The notes under the pieces: generated by a model
What the model was told of the DNA's origin: nothing
The model's input: only the letters and a program-made list of their open reading frames with translations
Database searches by the model: none
Shown here: one piece after another, positions 26,910 through 35,840 of the stretch
Layout: each line of letters starts with the position of its first letter
Position numbering within the stretch: position 1 is the stretch's first letter
Source: Betaproteobacteria bacterium
Lineage (GTDB): Bacteria > Pseudomonadota > Gammaproteobacteria > Burkholderiales > Ga0077523
Direction of reading: 5' to 3'
Length of the DNA: 64,000 nt
Assembly (NCBI GenBank): GCA_016713305.1
Contig: JADJPK010000014.1
Location: 1-64,000, forward strand
Made by a program: the position numbers and the translations under genes

Positions 26910-27809
26910 TTACGTCCGCCGCTCCAGCAGACCCAGCGCGCCTGCCACCTTCAGGACTTCCTGCTTCTCCGATTCGTCCAGCCGGTTGACCGGCGGAAGG
27001 GTGCTCCCGCAGTCCATGCCCAGCCGCGCCGACAGCACCGTCTTGCACACGTGCGCGGGCGCGCCATACATCCACACGAGATCGACGAACCTGCGGACCC
27101 CGTCCTGCAGCTTCTGCGCGGTGGCCGTGTCGCCGGACTCCCACGCATCGAAGAGCTGGCGGTAATGCCAGGGCGCCAGTGCGAGCGGCGCGTCGATGCT
27201 GCTTACGGCGTTCATGGTCAGCGCAGGCAGGGGAAACGCGCCGTTGCCCGAGAAACACAGGAGCCCCATGTCGGCGAAGACGCGAATGTCGGAGAAATTG
27301 GGCGCGGAGTGCTTGAGGCCCTTCAGCGTGGGAATCGCCCTGACGAATTTCTCCATCAGCGCGGGCACGGTCTCCACCTGCGTGAGCTGCGGCAGGTTGT
27401 AGACGAAGAACGGGAGATCGCCCGCGGCGTCGGCGACAGCCTGGTAATGCTCGATGCGCGCGCGCTCCGTGCTGGGAAAGAAGAACGGCGGCACGCAGCA
27501 CACGGCGTCGCAGCCGACGGCCTTGGCCGTCCGGGCCGCGCGTACGGCGGAGGCCGTGCTGATGGCGCCCACGTGCATAATCACGAGCGCGCGTCCGCGG
27601 CAGGTTTCGGCCGAGATGCGCGCGACCGTGTCGCGCTGCTCCTCCGTCATGATGGGCCCCTCGCCGGTGCTGCCGGCCATCCAGAAGCCGTGGGCGCCGT
27701 GCGCCATGTTGTCTTCCAGCAGGGCCCGGAGGGCACGTTCGTGGACGCGGCCGTCGGTGGTGATCGGTGTGGGCGGCGCGGGGAATACGCCCTTGTAGGA
27801 AAGTGCCAT
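26910..27809 (-). CDS. Dihydrodipicolinate synthase-family aldolase/lyase
   Basis: This 299-residue TIM-barrel class I aldolase has the DapA-family layout. The N-terminal strand is GVFPAPPTPI, GSTGEGPIMTEEQR is the phosphate-like loop, the Tyr is in FVYNLPQ near residue 137, and the Schiff-base Lys is in LKGLKHSAPNF near 163. True DapA for lysine synthesis is usually elsewhere; in a catabolic cluster this family includes aldolases for keto acids (HOGA, KDGal, NanA). It converges on the hydroxyacid dehydrogenase gene with only four bases between stops, which hints at a shared pathway or a compact terminator region. Confidence 0.87.
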   Translation of the reverse strand: MALSYKGVFPAPPTPITTDGRVHERALRALLEDNMAHGAHGFWMAGSTGEGPIMTEEQRDTVARISAETCRGRALVIMHVGAISTASAVRAARTAKAVGCDAVCCVPPFFFPSTERARIEHYQAVADAAGDLPFFVYNLPQLTQVETVPALMEKFVRAIPTLKGLKHSAPNFSDIRVFADMGLLCFSGNGAFPLPALTMNAVSSIDAPLALAPWHYRQLFDAWESGDTATAQKLQDGVRRFVDLVWMYGAPAHVCKTVLSARLGMDCGSTLPPVNRLDESEKQEVLKVAGALGLLERRT

Positions 27810-27904
27810 GGAGTTGCGTGCCGGTCGTTGAGGGAGTCCCCGATGCTACGCACGGGTCCGGGACGAAGCAATCGGCCGCGGCACGGCGCGGAGGAGAATC
27901 CGGG

Positions 27905-28723
27905 ATGAATACCGAACGCGTGAACGTGACGGTGGACGAGGACGGTGTGGCCCAGGTGCGGCTGTCCCGCCCTGACAAGATGAATGCGCTGGATGCCGGG
28001 ATGTTCGGGCAGCTCGTCGCGGCAGGCGACCGGTTGCGGAGCGACGATTCGGTCCGGGCGGTGGTGATCCACGGGGAAGGCCGCGCCTTCTGCGCCGGTC
28101 TGGACATGGCCTGCTTCGAATCGCTGCAGGCAGGCCGCGGCCTGGGGATCGAGGGCGGTTCGGCCTCGCTGACCGATCGCACGCACGGGATCGCCAACGA
28201 CGCACAGTACGCGGTGATGGTGTGGCGCGCCGTGCCGGTCCCGGTCATCGCTGCCATCCACGGGGTGGCGTTCGGTGGCGGGCTGCAGGTGGCGCTCGGC
28301 GCGGACGTGCGCTTCGTCGCGCCCGATGCGCGGCTGTCGGTGATGGAGATCAAGTGGGGGCTGGTCCCGGACATGGCCGGGACGCTGCTGCTGAGCGAAC
28401 TGGTGCGGGCCGACGTCGTGCGCGAACTGACCTTCAGCGGCCGCATGGTGCACGGCGAGGAAGCGGTGCAGATCGGTCTGGCGACGCGGGTCTGCAGCGA
28501 CCCGCTCGATGAGGCGATGCAGTTCGCGCGGGAGATCGCGGGGCGCAGCCCGAGCGCCATCCGCGCGGCGAAGCGGTTGCTGAATGGGGCATCGCAGCGG
28601 GATGCGGCAGCGATGCTGCAGGCGGAGTCGACGGAACAGGACGCGCTGCTGGGCGGCGCGGATCAGATCGAGGCGGTGCGCGCCAACCTGGAAAAGCGCG
28701 CACCGAAGTTTTCATCGCGCTGA
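27905..28723 (+). CDS. Enoyl-CoA hydratase/isomerase (crotonase)
   Basis: This 272-residue crotonase starts after GGAGGAG. The oxyanion-hole segments are visible as GRAFCAGLDM and IHGVAFGGGLQVALGAD. A Glu-rich region LSVMEIKWGLVPDMAG follows, where catalytic acids usually sit. There is no fused dehydrogenase domain. It is followed at 55 bp by a nitronate monooxygenase-like gene and then an acyl-CoA dehydrogenase, so a beta-oxidation-like sequence on a CoA thioester is plausible. Hydratase, isomerase and hydrolase activities cannot be separated from sequence alone. Confidence 0.88.
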   Translation: MNTERVNVTVDEDGVAQVRLSRPDKMNALDAGMFGQLVAAGDRLRSDDSVRAVVIHGEGRAFCAGLDMACFESLQAGRGLGIEGGSASLTDRTHGIANDAQYAVMVWRAVPVPVIAAIHGVAFGGGLQVALGADVRFVAPDARLSVMEIKWGLVPDMAGTLLLSELVRADVVRELTFSGRMVHGEEAVQIGLATRVCSDPLDEAMQFAREIAGRSPSAIRAAKRLLNGASQRDAAAMLQAESTEQDALLGGADQIEAVRANLEKRAPKFSSR

Positions 28724-28778
28724 AGGCAGTACCGCCCATGGCGCAGACACGAATTCAAACCTAGAAGGAGTTTGCCAG

Positions 28779-29753
28779 ATGAAGACCCGCGTCACCGAGA
28801 TGCTCGGCATCCGTTATCCCATCCTGCAGGGAGGCATGCAGTGGGTCGGACGGGCGGAACTGGCGGCGGCCGTTTCCAACGCCGGCGGACTGGGCATCCT
28901 GACGGCGCTCACGCAGCCCACGCCCGAGGCGCTGGCGCAGGAAATCGCGCGCTGCCGCACCCTGACCGACAAGCCCTTCGGCGTGAACCTCACGATTCTT
29001 CCGTCAGCCAGCCCGCCGCCGTACGAGGCGTATCTCGACGTGGTCATCGGCAGCGGCGTGAAGATCCTCGAAACGGCCGGCAACAACCCGAAGGAATTCA
29101 TCCAGAAGGCGAAGGCCGCGGGCGTGAGGATCATTCACAAATGCACGGCGGTGCGGCACGCGCTGTCGGCGGAGCGCAATGGCGTGGACGCCATCTCCAT
29201 CGACGGTTTCGAGTGCGCGGGACACCCCGGCGAGGACGGCGTGGGCGGCCTGGTGCTGTTCGCCGCCGCTGCGGACAAGGTGAAGATCCCCCTGATCGCA
29301 TCCGGCGGCATCGGCGACGGGCGGGGCATGGCGGCGGCCCTGGTGCTCGGCGCCGAAGGCGTGAACATGGGTACGCGCTTCTGCGCGACGAAGGAAGCGC
29401 CGATCCACGAGAACATCAAGCAGGCGCTCGTCAACGCGAGCGAGCGCGAGACCAATCTCATCTTCCGTACGCTGCGCAACACCGGGCGCGTGCTCAAGAA
29501 CTCGGTCTCCGACGAGGTCATCGCCATGGAGAACCGGCCGGGTGGCGTGGAGTTCAAGGAGATCCACCATCTGGTCGCCGGTGCCCGGGGCCGCGCGGCT
29601 CTGGACAGCGGCGAAGTGAACGACGGGCTGGTGTGGGCGGGCCAGGTGGTCGGTCTCATGAACGACATTCCGAGCTGCGCCGAACTGATCGAACGCATGG
29701 TGAACGACTGCCGCGAGGCGCTGCAGCGGCGCCTGGGCGCCTTTGCCGACTGA
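28779..29753 (+). CDS. Nitronate monooxygenase / NPD-like flavoprotein
   Basis: This 324-residue FMN TIM barrel is of the nitronate monooxygenase / 2-nitropropane dioxygenase family. The start follows a strong GAAGGAG site. Diagnostic elements are ILQGGMQWVG, AGGLGILTAL, GFECAGHPGE and SGGIGDGRGMAAALVLGAEG. Many family members in catabolic operons are not nitronate oxidases but act as enoyl reductases or FMN oxidases, so the name is a family label. The gene lies 12 bp upstream of an acyl-CoA dehydrogenase, so the two share a transcript. Confidence 0.85.
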   Translation: MKTRVTEMLGIRYPILQGGMQWVGRAELAAAVSNAGGLGILTALTQPTPEALAQEIARCRTLTDKPFGVNLTILPSASPPPYEAYLDVVIGSGVKILETAGNNPKEFIQKAKAAGVRIIHKCTAVRHALSAERNGVDAISIDGFECAGHPGEDGVGGLVLFAAAADKVKIPLIASGGIGDGRGMAAALVLGAEGVNMGTRFCATKEAPIHENIKQALVNASERETNLIFRTLRNTGRVLKNSVSDEVIAMENRPGGVEFKEIHHLVAGARGRAALDSGEVNDGLVWAGQVVGLMNDIPSCAELIERMVNDCREALQRRLGAFAD

Positions 29754-29765
29754 GGAGGAACCGCC

Positions 29766-30914
29766 GTGGCCATCGACTTCCACCCGTCCTGGATGGATGC
29801 AGACCTCGAAACGTGGCGCGACACGGTGGCCCGCTTTCTCGACGAGGAGGTGGTGCCCGACGACGAGGCGTCGCGCAAGCGCGGGCACGTCGGCCACGAG
29901 ATCTGGCGCAAGGCCGGCGCGCTGGGTTTCCTCTGCACCGACATCCCGGCCGAGTTCGGCGGGGCGGGCGGGGACTTCCGGCACGAAGCCGTGATCTACG
30001 AGGAGATGGGCAGGCGGGGACTGACCGGCATGAGCACGGGCGTGCATTCCATCGTGGCGCACTACTTCCTCAACCACGGCACGGACGAGCAGAAGCGGCG
30101 CTACCTGCCGTTGCTCGCCCGGGGCGAGATGGTCGGTGCGATCGCCATGACCGAACCGGGCGCGGGGTCCGATCTGCAAGGCATCCGCACCCGCGCGCGG
30201 CGCAGCGGTGACGAGTACGTGATCAACGGATCCAAGACCTTCATCACCAACGGCTACCTCGCCGGTGTGATCCTGCTGGTGGTCAAGACGGATCCGGGGC
30301 AGGGGGCGAAGGGCACGTCGATCCTGATCGTGGAGACGAAGGACTGCGCGGGGTTCCGCGTCGGACGCGTGCTGGACAAGATCGGCCTGAAGGCGCAGGA
30401 CACCTCGGAGCTCTTCTTCGACGACGTCCGTGTGCCGGTCTCCCATCTGCTGGGCGGCAGCGAAGGACAGGGGTTCTTCCAGCTGATGGGCGATCTGCCG
30501 TACGAGCGGGCCATCATCGGCGTGGGAGCGGTGGCCGCCATGGAAGGCGCTTACGAGGCGACACTGCAGTACGTGCGCGACCGGACGGCCTTCGGCAAGC
30601 CGGTGGCCGAGTTCCAGAACACGAAGTTCAAGCTGGCCGAGATCGCGACCACGGTCAAGGTGGCGCGGACGTTCGTGGACCGCTGCGTCGAGGACCTCGT
30701 GGCAGGCCGACTGGATACCGTGACGGCCTCGATGGTGAAGATGTGGGCCTCCGAGCAGCAATGCCGCGTGATCGACGAGTGCGTGCAGCTCTTCGGCGGC
30801 TACGGTTACATGAACGAGTATCTCGTGGCCCGCATGTATGTCGATGCGCGCGTGCAGCGCATCTACGGCGGCACCAACGAGATCATGAAGGAAGTCATTT
30901 CGAGGGCTCTGTAG
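29766..30914 (+). CDS. Acyl-CoA dehydrogenase
   Basis: This 382-residue acyl-CoA dehydrogenase starts with GTG after GAGGAGGA. Conserved signatures are AIAMTEPGAGSDLQGI (FAD and acyl contacts) and QLFGGYGYMNEYLVARMYVD near the C-terminus. RIYGGTNEIMKEVI follows, where the Glu of GTNEI is the usual catalytic base. The family is a homotetrameric flavoprotein that passes electrons to electron-transfer flavoprotein; no etf genes are in the window. It closes the crotonase / flavoprotein / dehydrogenase run and may be expressed from the same promoter. Confidence 0.9.
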   Translation: MAIDFHPSWMDADLETWRDTVARFLDEEVVPDDEASRKRGHVGHEIWRKAGALGFLCTDIPAEFGGAGGDFRHEAVIYEEMGRRGLTGMSTGVHSIVAHYFLNHGTDEQKRRYLPLLARGEMVGAIAMTEPGAGSDLQGIRTRARRSGDEYVINGSKTFITNGYLAGVILLVVKTDPGQGAKGTSILIVETKDCAGFRVGRVLDKIGLKAQDTSELFFDDVRVPVSHLLGGSEGQGFFQLMGDLPYERAIIGVGAVAAMEGAYEATLQYVRDRTAFGKPVAEFQNTKFKLAEIATTVKVARTFVDRCVEDLVAGRLDTVTASMVKMWASEQQCRVIDECVQLFGGYGYMNEYLVARMYVDARVQRIYGGTNEIMKEVISRAL

Positions 30915-31058
30915 GACATCCGGCGAACCGCGTCGACTCGCGGCCTCGCCGGGCATTCTCGAAAGCCCCGTTTGCCGGGGATCGATGCGTGAGAAGGGTT
31001 CGCTGGCGGATCCTTCACCGGCTGTCCTATTCGACCGACCCGTTGCAGGAGTCTCGAC

Positions 31059-32081
31059 ATGCGCTATCGATTGCTGGGCCGTACCGGCCTGTTCGTATCC
31101 GAAGTGTGCCTCGGCACCATGACCTACGGCGGCAAGGGCCGCTGGGCGCCCATCGGCAAGCTGGGTCTCGACGACGCCAAGGCGCAGTTGCGCATGGCGT
31201 TCGACGCCGGGGTGAATTTCATCGACACGGCCAACGTGTACTCCGAAGGCGAGGCGGAAGCGCTGCTGGGACAGGCGCTCGCCGAGCTGGGGCTGCCGCG
31301 GCAGGATCTCGTGATCGCCACCAAGGTGCGCGTGCGCATGGGCAGGGAGCCCAACCGGGTGGGGTTGTCCCGCGTGCACATCATGAACGAGCTGGATGCG
31401 AGCCTGAAGCGGCTGCGCCTGGATCACGTGGACCTGTACCAGATCCACGGCATGGACCAGGTCACTCCGCTGGACGAGACCTTGCGCGCCCTCGAGGACA
31501 TCGTGCGCTCCGGACGCGTGCGCCACATCGGTGTGTCCAACCACGCCGGGTGGCAGATCATGAAGGCGCTGGGCATCTCGGAGCGCCAGGGCTGGAACCG
31601 GTTCGAGAGCGTGCAGGCGTACTACTCCATCGCAGGGCGCGAACTGGAGCGCGAGATCCTTCCCGTGGCCCGCGATCAATCGCTGTCCGTGCTGGTGTGG
31701 AGTCCGCTCGCAGGCGGCCTGCTGAGCGGCAAGTTCAGCGAGAACGAGGCGGGGCCGGAAGGGGCGAGGCGGACGACCTTCGACTTCCCGCCGATCGACC
31801 GGCCGCGTGCATTCCGTTGCGTCGAGGCGATGCGGCCCATCGCGCAATCTCGCGGAGTTTCTGTGGCGAGGATCGCGCTTGCCTGGGTGCTGCATCAGGC
31901 AGGCGTGACCAGCGTGATCGTCGGGGCCAAGAGCCAGGAGCAGCTGGCGGACAACATCGCCGCCGCGGAGATCTCCCTCACGCCGGACGAGCTCGTGACT
32001 CTGGACGATGCGAGCCGGCTGCCGCGCGAATACCCGGGCTGGATGTTCGAGCGCCAGCTCGCGGACCGCATGCCGGTCTGA
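31059..32081 (+). CDS. Aldo/keto reductase
   Basis: This 340-residue aldo/keto reductase starts at an ATG with AGGAG about eight bases upstream. The tetrad is visible: Asp and Tyr in FIDTANVYSEGEAE, Lys in VIATKVRV and His in YQIHGMD. It is a paralogue of the protein encoded at 4.4 kb but of the YajO/PhdYeshI-like rather than Tas subgroup. It lies 144 bp beyond the acyl-CoA dehydrogenase with its own ribosome site, so it may have its own promoter. Its role in the cluster is unknown. Confidence 0.88.
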   Translation: MRYRLLGRTGLFVSEVCLGTMTYGGKGRWAPIGKLGLDDAKAQLRMAFDAGVNFIDTANVYSEGEAEALLGQALAELGLPRQDLVIATKVRVRMGREPNRVGLSRVHIMNELDASLKRLRLDHVDLYQIHGMDQVTPLDETLRALEDIVRSGRVRHIGVSNHAGWQIMKALGISERQGWNRFESVQAYYSIAGRELEREILPVARDQSLSVLVWSPLAGGLLSGKFSENEAGPEGARRTTFDFPPIDRPRAFRCVEAMRPIAQSRGVSVARIALAWVLHQAGVTSVIVGAKSQEQLADNIAAAEISLTPDELVTLDDASRLPREYPGWMFERQLADRMPV

Positions 32082-32093
32082 CGGCGGGCGCGG

Positions 32094-35000
32094 TCAGTCG
32101 AAGGAGATCGAATAGAGCAGGTCCACCGCATCGGTCACGCTGCTCTCCGTGCGCACCGACCAGTTCCGCGTGAGCTGGTAGCTCACGCGAAAGAGTTCTT
32201 CCGCGGTCGACAGGCTGCGCTCGTAGGTGAGATAGATGCGCTTGCCGATGCGCTTGCCCGCGGCGACCACCCCGGTGGCCGAACCGGTCGACGTGGTGCC
32301 CGATGCCAGGCGTACCTCGTCCAGACCGACGGCACGCGCGAGCTGCTTCTGCAGGGGTGAGGTGCCCAGACCGGCGGCCATGGCGACGGCGGCCGTCTGC
32401 ATCTGTTCCGCGTCCGGCGTGCCCGAGGCGGCGGCGGGCCGGCCGAGGACCAGCCACGAGAGCTTCTCGGCGTCGGTGACCTCGGGGACGGAGACGAGCC
32501 GCACCCGGGGATGGCGGGCCGTGCCGAGGATCTCCACGCCTGCCTGCACCTGGGTGTCCTTGCGCAGCGCGCGGATGTCCAGCCCGGGGTTGTCGTAGGG
32601 ACCCACGAAGTGCAGGGCGCCGCGGTCGATGTCCAGTTTCTGGCCGTAGGCCTCGTACGTGCCGCGGGCGACGTTTATGTCGCCGCGGGCCGTCAGTGTT
32701 CCGTCCGCCGCCGTCGTGAACTGCACGGCGCCGACCAGCCTGGCGTCGACTCCACGCCCGCGGATGAGGAAGTCCTGCCCGAGGTCCAGCTTGAAATCGA
32801 GGTGGGACTTCAACGTCTGTCCGTTCAACGCCACCTTGCGCGAGCGGCCGGCGATGACCACGTCGTCGCCCAACGCGGGCGCGCTCTCGGAACGAAGTTC
32901 GATGCGGCCGCGGTCGCAGATCGCGTTGCCGATGATCTCCGCGCGCCCGTCGCGCGCCGTGATGCGCCCCTGTCCCGAGACGGCGAAGTGATAGTCCGGG
33001 TGCTGGATCGCGGCGAGTTTCTGCGCTTTCCACTCCAGCTCCATCTCGACGCCGCTCGCCTGGCGGCGGGCGCTTCCGGTCGCGGACAAGGTGCCGCTGC
33101 CGCCGCGGATGCGGAAATCCCGGACCGTCACGCTGCGTTCGTCGAACGCCGCGTCCAGCGTCCCGTCGGCGAGCAGCACACCGTTCTCGAGGCGCTCGAT
33201 GCGCAGATTCTTGCCGACGATGGTGCCGGCGATGTCGGGTTCGCGAAGCGTGCCCTGGCCGCGGGCAGAGACGAGCAGCGAGCCATCCGCCCACGTGGCG
33301 CGGTCGATCATCGCCGCGAGGGGCCGGAGGGACGCCACGCGCGCATCGGCGCTCAGGGTGAGCGGCGCATCGGGCGGCAGCGTCCACCGGTCCGCCGTCC
33401 GCACGGCCCGGGTGCGGGCGTCGAGCGCGGCCTCCAGGTTGCGGCCCTTGATGTCCGCCTTGACCGCGATGTCGTCGTTGCGCACGTCCGCGCGGACGCG
33501 GGCATCCTCGAGACCCAGCGAGACGGGTTCCTCCTCTGTCGTGACGATCACGTCGCCGCGTTCGCGCACGATCTCGGCGAAACCGTTCGCGCGGTTCTCG
33601 AAGTCGATTTCCCAACGGCCGCCCAGGACCAGCGTCGAATCGATCTGCGGCCGCCGCTCGATCCAGCGGGACAGCGGCATGCCCGTGAACGAACCCTTGG
33701 ACGAGATGCGGGCTCCCGCCAGGCGGGTGCTCTGCAACTGCATGCGCCCGTCGGCGAACGCGATCTCGGCCGCGCCCAGTTCGACCTGTCCCGGCGCGGC
33801 GAGCAGTGTCGCCGGGCGCAGCAGGCGGAAGGCGTAGGGGCCGCGGTTCTCCAGCGTTTGCAGCGCGCCGTTCCAGCGGGGCGCCTTGGGTTCGAAATGT
33901 CCCTGGAAGCTCGCGGACGTATCGGTGTAAGGCCCGCGGAACGACACCTTCACGGCGTGAGCGCCGAAGGTGCCCTGGACATCGGCCGAGACGGCATCCA
34001 TCAGCACCTTGCCCGCGCGCACGCCGATGGCACGACTCGACAGCTCGATGGCGGGATCGGCCCCCTGGACGATGCGGGCGGAAGCCTGCCACTGCCTGAC
34101 TTGTGTCTCGGCATAGGCAAGGTCCGCCGCGGACAGTTCGGCGGTGAGGCTGGGCTTGTCGCGGGTGCCGCGCAGCGTGCCCTTGGCGGTGACGCGACCG
34201 GACAGTCCCGCGAGCACCGACGAAAGTCGCGGCGCGTCGAGGTTGAACGCAAGCGCGTCGTTCGGGGTCCCGAAGGCACCCTTCAGGTCCAGGGCGTTGC
34301 CGCCCAGCCGCAGGTGCGCATCGGTGTCGGACACGCGATCCGGCGATACGGCGAGTCTTCCCGATCCTTCCAGCGGCTGCCCGCGGAAGCGGCTTTGCGC
34401 GATCCGGTAGCGCACGCTCGCGGACCAGCGCGGACGGATCGCCCCCTCTGCCGACAGTTGCGCATTGAGCGTCGCAGCGGGGAAGTTGCCGAAGCGCGAG
34501 GGATCGAAACGGGCGAGCGTTCCCTTGACCGCGTAGGGATACGCATCGGCGAGCGTGATCCTTCCGGACGAATCGAACGACGCCTCGCGCGAGCGCAGCA
34601 CGAGCCGGTCGAACGTGAGCACCTTGTCCGCGAGCCGGGCGTCCGCCGTAGCGGCGAGATCGTCCTGCGCGAGTTGCGCATGGAAGATCTGCTGTCCGGA
34701 TTCGAGCCGGACGTTGGCCGAACCTGCGAGGTGCGTCGACCGCACGGCGGAGTGGATGGGTCGCAGATCGAGCTTCGAGGTGACGAATTCGAGATCGATG
34801 CCTTCCGGCGTGAGCCGGGCCGAACCGTCGAGCACCCCTGCAGGCCCGAGATCGACGTGCGCGTCTTCCAGCTGGATGGCCTCCGGAGACAGGGAGATCC
34901 GGCTCCGCAGCGAATGCACGGGCAAGGCGTCCTTGTCCACGGGCCCGGGAGTGGCGTTCGCCGCGGTGATCGAGCCGTCGAGGGCGCGGGTGCCGAGGGC

Positions 35001-35840
35001 CCGGCCGGTGAACGTGGCCTCGATGGATGTCCGGGGCGCGGCCTCGGCGAAAGATTTCAGATCCACGCCGCGGGTGTGGACGCGGAGTTCGTGGAGCGGG
35101 TCCGGGTCCAGAGGACGAATGCGCAACTGCGCCGTCACGGGCAGAGAACCGGCGGTCCCCAGGACGGACACGGTCTGATCGCGCAGTTCACCCGTGAATT
35201 CGATCTCGGCCTTCACGGGCCACTGCGCCACATAGCGGCTCTCGACGCGGGCCTTGCCGGAGATCTTCTGTGGCATGGCCGCTTCCACCGCCAGTTCGGC
35301 GCCGAGCGAACCCCAGGGCGAGACCAGGCTGCGAAGCGCGAGCCGGTGGCCCTTCGCGTCTCCGTGATAACCGGCGTCCAGCTTCGAAAGCGTGGTGTCG
35401 GATGTGCCCGTGCGGATCCTGATCGACTCCACCTTCAGCGCACGCACGTCCACCACGATCGGCAGCGCAAGCGATTCCGGAATTTTGGGGGGCTCGTCTT
35501 TTCGGCTGTGGCTCACGATGTCCACGCTCGCGACGGCAAGCCGCTCCACCTGCAGGTGCCGGTCGCGCAGTGACCATGGCGACCAGTCGAGCGCGAGCTG
35601 CCGGGCCTCCACCCGCATGTCTTCGTTCTCGCACACGAGGCGGGCGATGCGGATGGGTTCGGCGAGAGAGCCTTCCATGCCTTCCACGGACAGGCGGCAG
35701 GGCAGTGTGTCCTGCACTTGAGCGATGCCCCACGTCAGCAGCGCGGTGCTGCGGCTCGCCCACCATAGTCCGGCGGCAACCGCGATGGCCAGCACGACGA
35801 CCGCGCCGGCAGCAATGAGCGTGGCGCGTCGCAGTGTCAT
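32094..35840 (-). CDS. tamB: Translocation and assembly module subunit TamB
   Basis: This is a 1248-residue AsmA/TamB-family protein. A single N-terminal signal anchor (AAGAVVVLAIAVAAGLWWAS, about residues 9-29) is followed by more than 1000 residues of repetitive beta structure. The C-terminal TamB domain includes LSWLVLGRPAAASGTPDAEQ and LARAVGLDEVRLASG, the family signature, and ends with a beta strand ending YSISFD. TamB spans the periplasm from inner membrane to TamA and aids lipid transport and outer-membrane protein assembly. The ATG overlaps the tamA stop by four bases (ATGA), so translation is coupled. The gene is intact even though tamA is frameshifted. Confidence 0.9.
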   Translation of the reverse strand: MTLRRATLIAAGAVVVLAIAVAAGLWWASRSTALLTWGIAQVQDTLPCRLSVEGMEGSLAEPIRIARLVCENEDMRVEARQLALDWSPWSLRDRHLQVERLAVASVDIVSHSRKDEPPKIPESLALPIVVDVRALKVESIRIRTGTSDTTLSKLDAGYHGDAKGHRLALRSLVSPWGSLGAELAVEAAMPQKISGKARVESRYVAQWPVKAEIEFTGELRDQTVSVLGTAGSLPVTAQLRIRPLDPDPLHELRVHTRGVDLKSFAEAAPRTSIEATFTGRALGTRALDGSITAANATPGPVDKDALPVHSLRSRISLSPEAIQLEDAHVDLGPAGVLDGSARLTPEGIDLEFVTSKLDLRPIHSAVRSTHLAGSANVRLESGQQIFHAQLAQDDLAATADARLADKVLTFDRLVLRSREASFDSSGRITLADAYPYAVKGTLARFDPSRFGNFPAATLNAQLSAEGAIRPRWSASVRYRIAQSRFRGQPLEGSGRLAVSPDRVSDTDAHLRLGGNALDLKGAFGTPNDALAFNLDAPRLSSVLAGLSGRVTAKGTLRGTRDKPSLTAELSAADLAYAETQVRQWQASARIVQGADPAIELSSRAIGVRAGKVLMDAVSADVQGTFGAHAVKVSFRGPYTDTSASFQGHFEPKAPRWNGALQTLENRGPYAFRLLRPATLLAAPGQVELGAAEIAFADGRMQLQSTRLAGARISSKGSFTGMPLSRWIERRPQIDSTLVLGGRWEIDFENRANGFAEIVRERGDVIVTTEEEPVSLGLEDARVRADVRNDDIAVKADIKGRNLEAALDARTRAVRTADRWTLPPDAPLTLSADARVASLRPLAAMIDRATWADGSLLVSARGQGTLREPDIAGTIVGKNLRIERLENGVLLADGTLDAAFDERSVTVRDFRIRGGSGTLSATGSARRQASGVEMELEWKAQKLAAIQHPDYHFAVSGQGRITARDGRAEIIGNAICDRGRIELRSESAPALGDDVVIAGRSRKVALNGQTLKSHLDFKLDLGQDFLIRGRGVDARLVGAVQFTTAADGTLTARGDINVARGTYEAYGQKLDIDRGALHFVGPYDNPGLDIRALRKDTQVQAGVEILGTARHPRVRLVSVPEVTDAEKLSWLVLGRPAAASGTPDAEQMQTAAVAMAAGLGTSPLQKQLARAVGLDEVRLASGTTSTGSATGVVAAGKRIGKRIYLTYERSLSTAEELFRVSYQLTRNWSVRTESSVTDAVDLLYSISFD

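Noticed and set aside
29004..31895. Open frame of about 960 codons on the minus strand
   Set aside because: It lies opposite the nitronate monooxygenase, acyl-CoA dehydrogenase and aldo/keto reductase genes, which all have clear motifs.
32511..35573. Very long open frame on the plus strand (about 1020 codons) opposite tamB
   Set aside because: It is in high-GC antisense to a well-supported TamB gene, has Arg/Gly-biased composition, no family similarity and no ribosome site.
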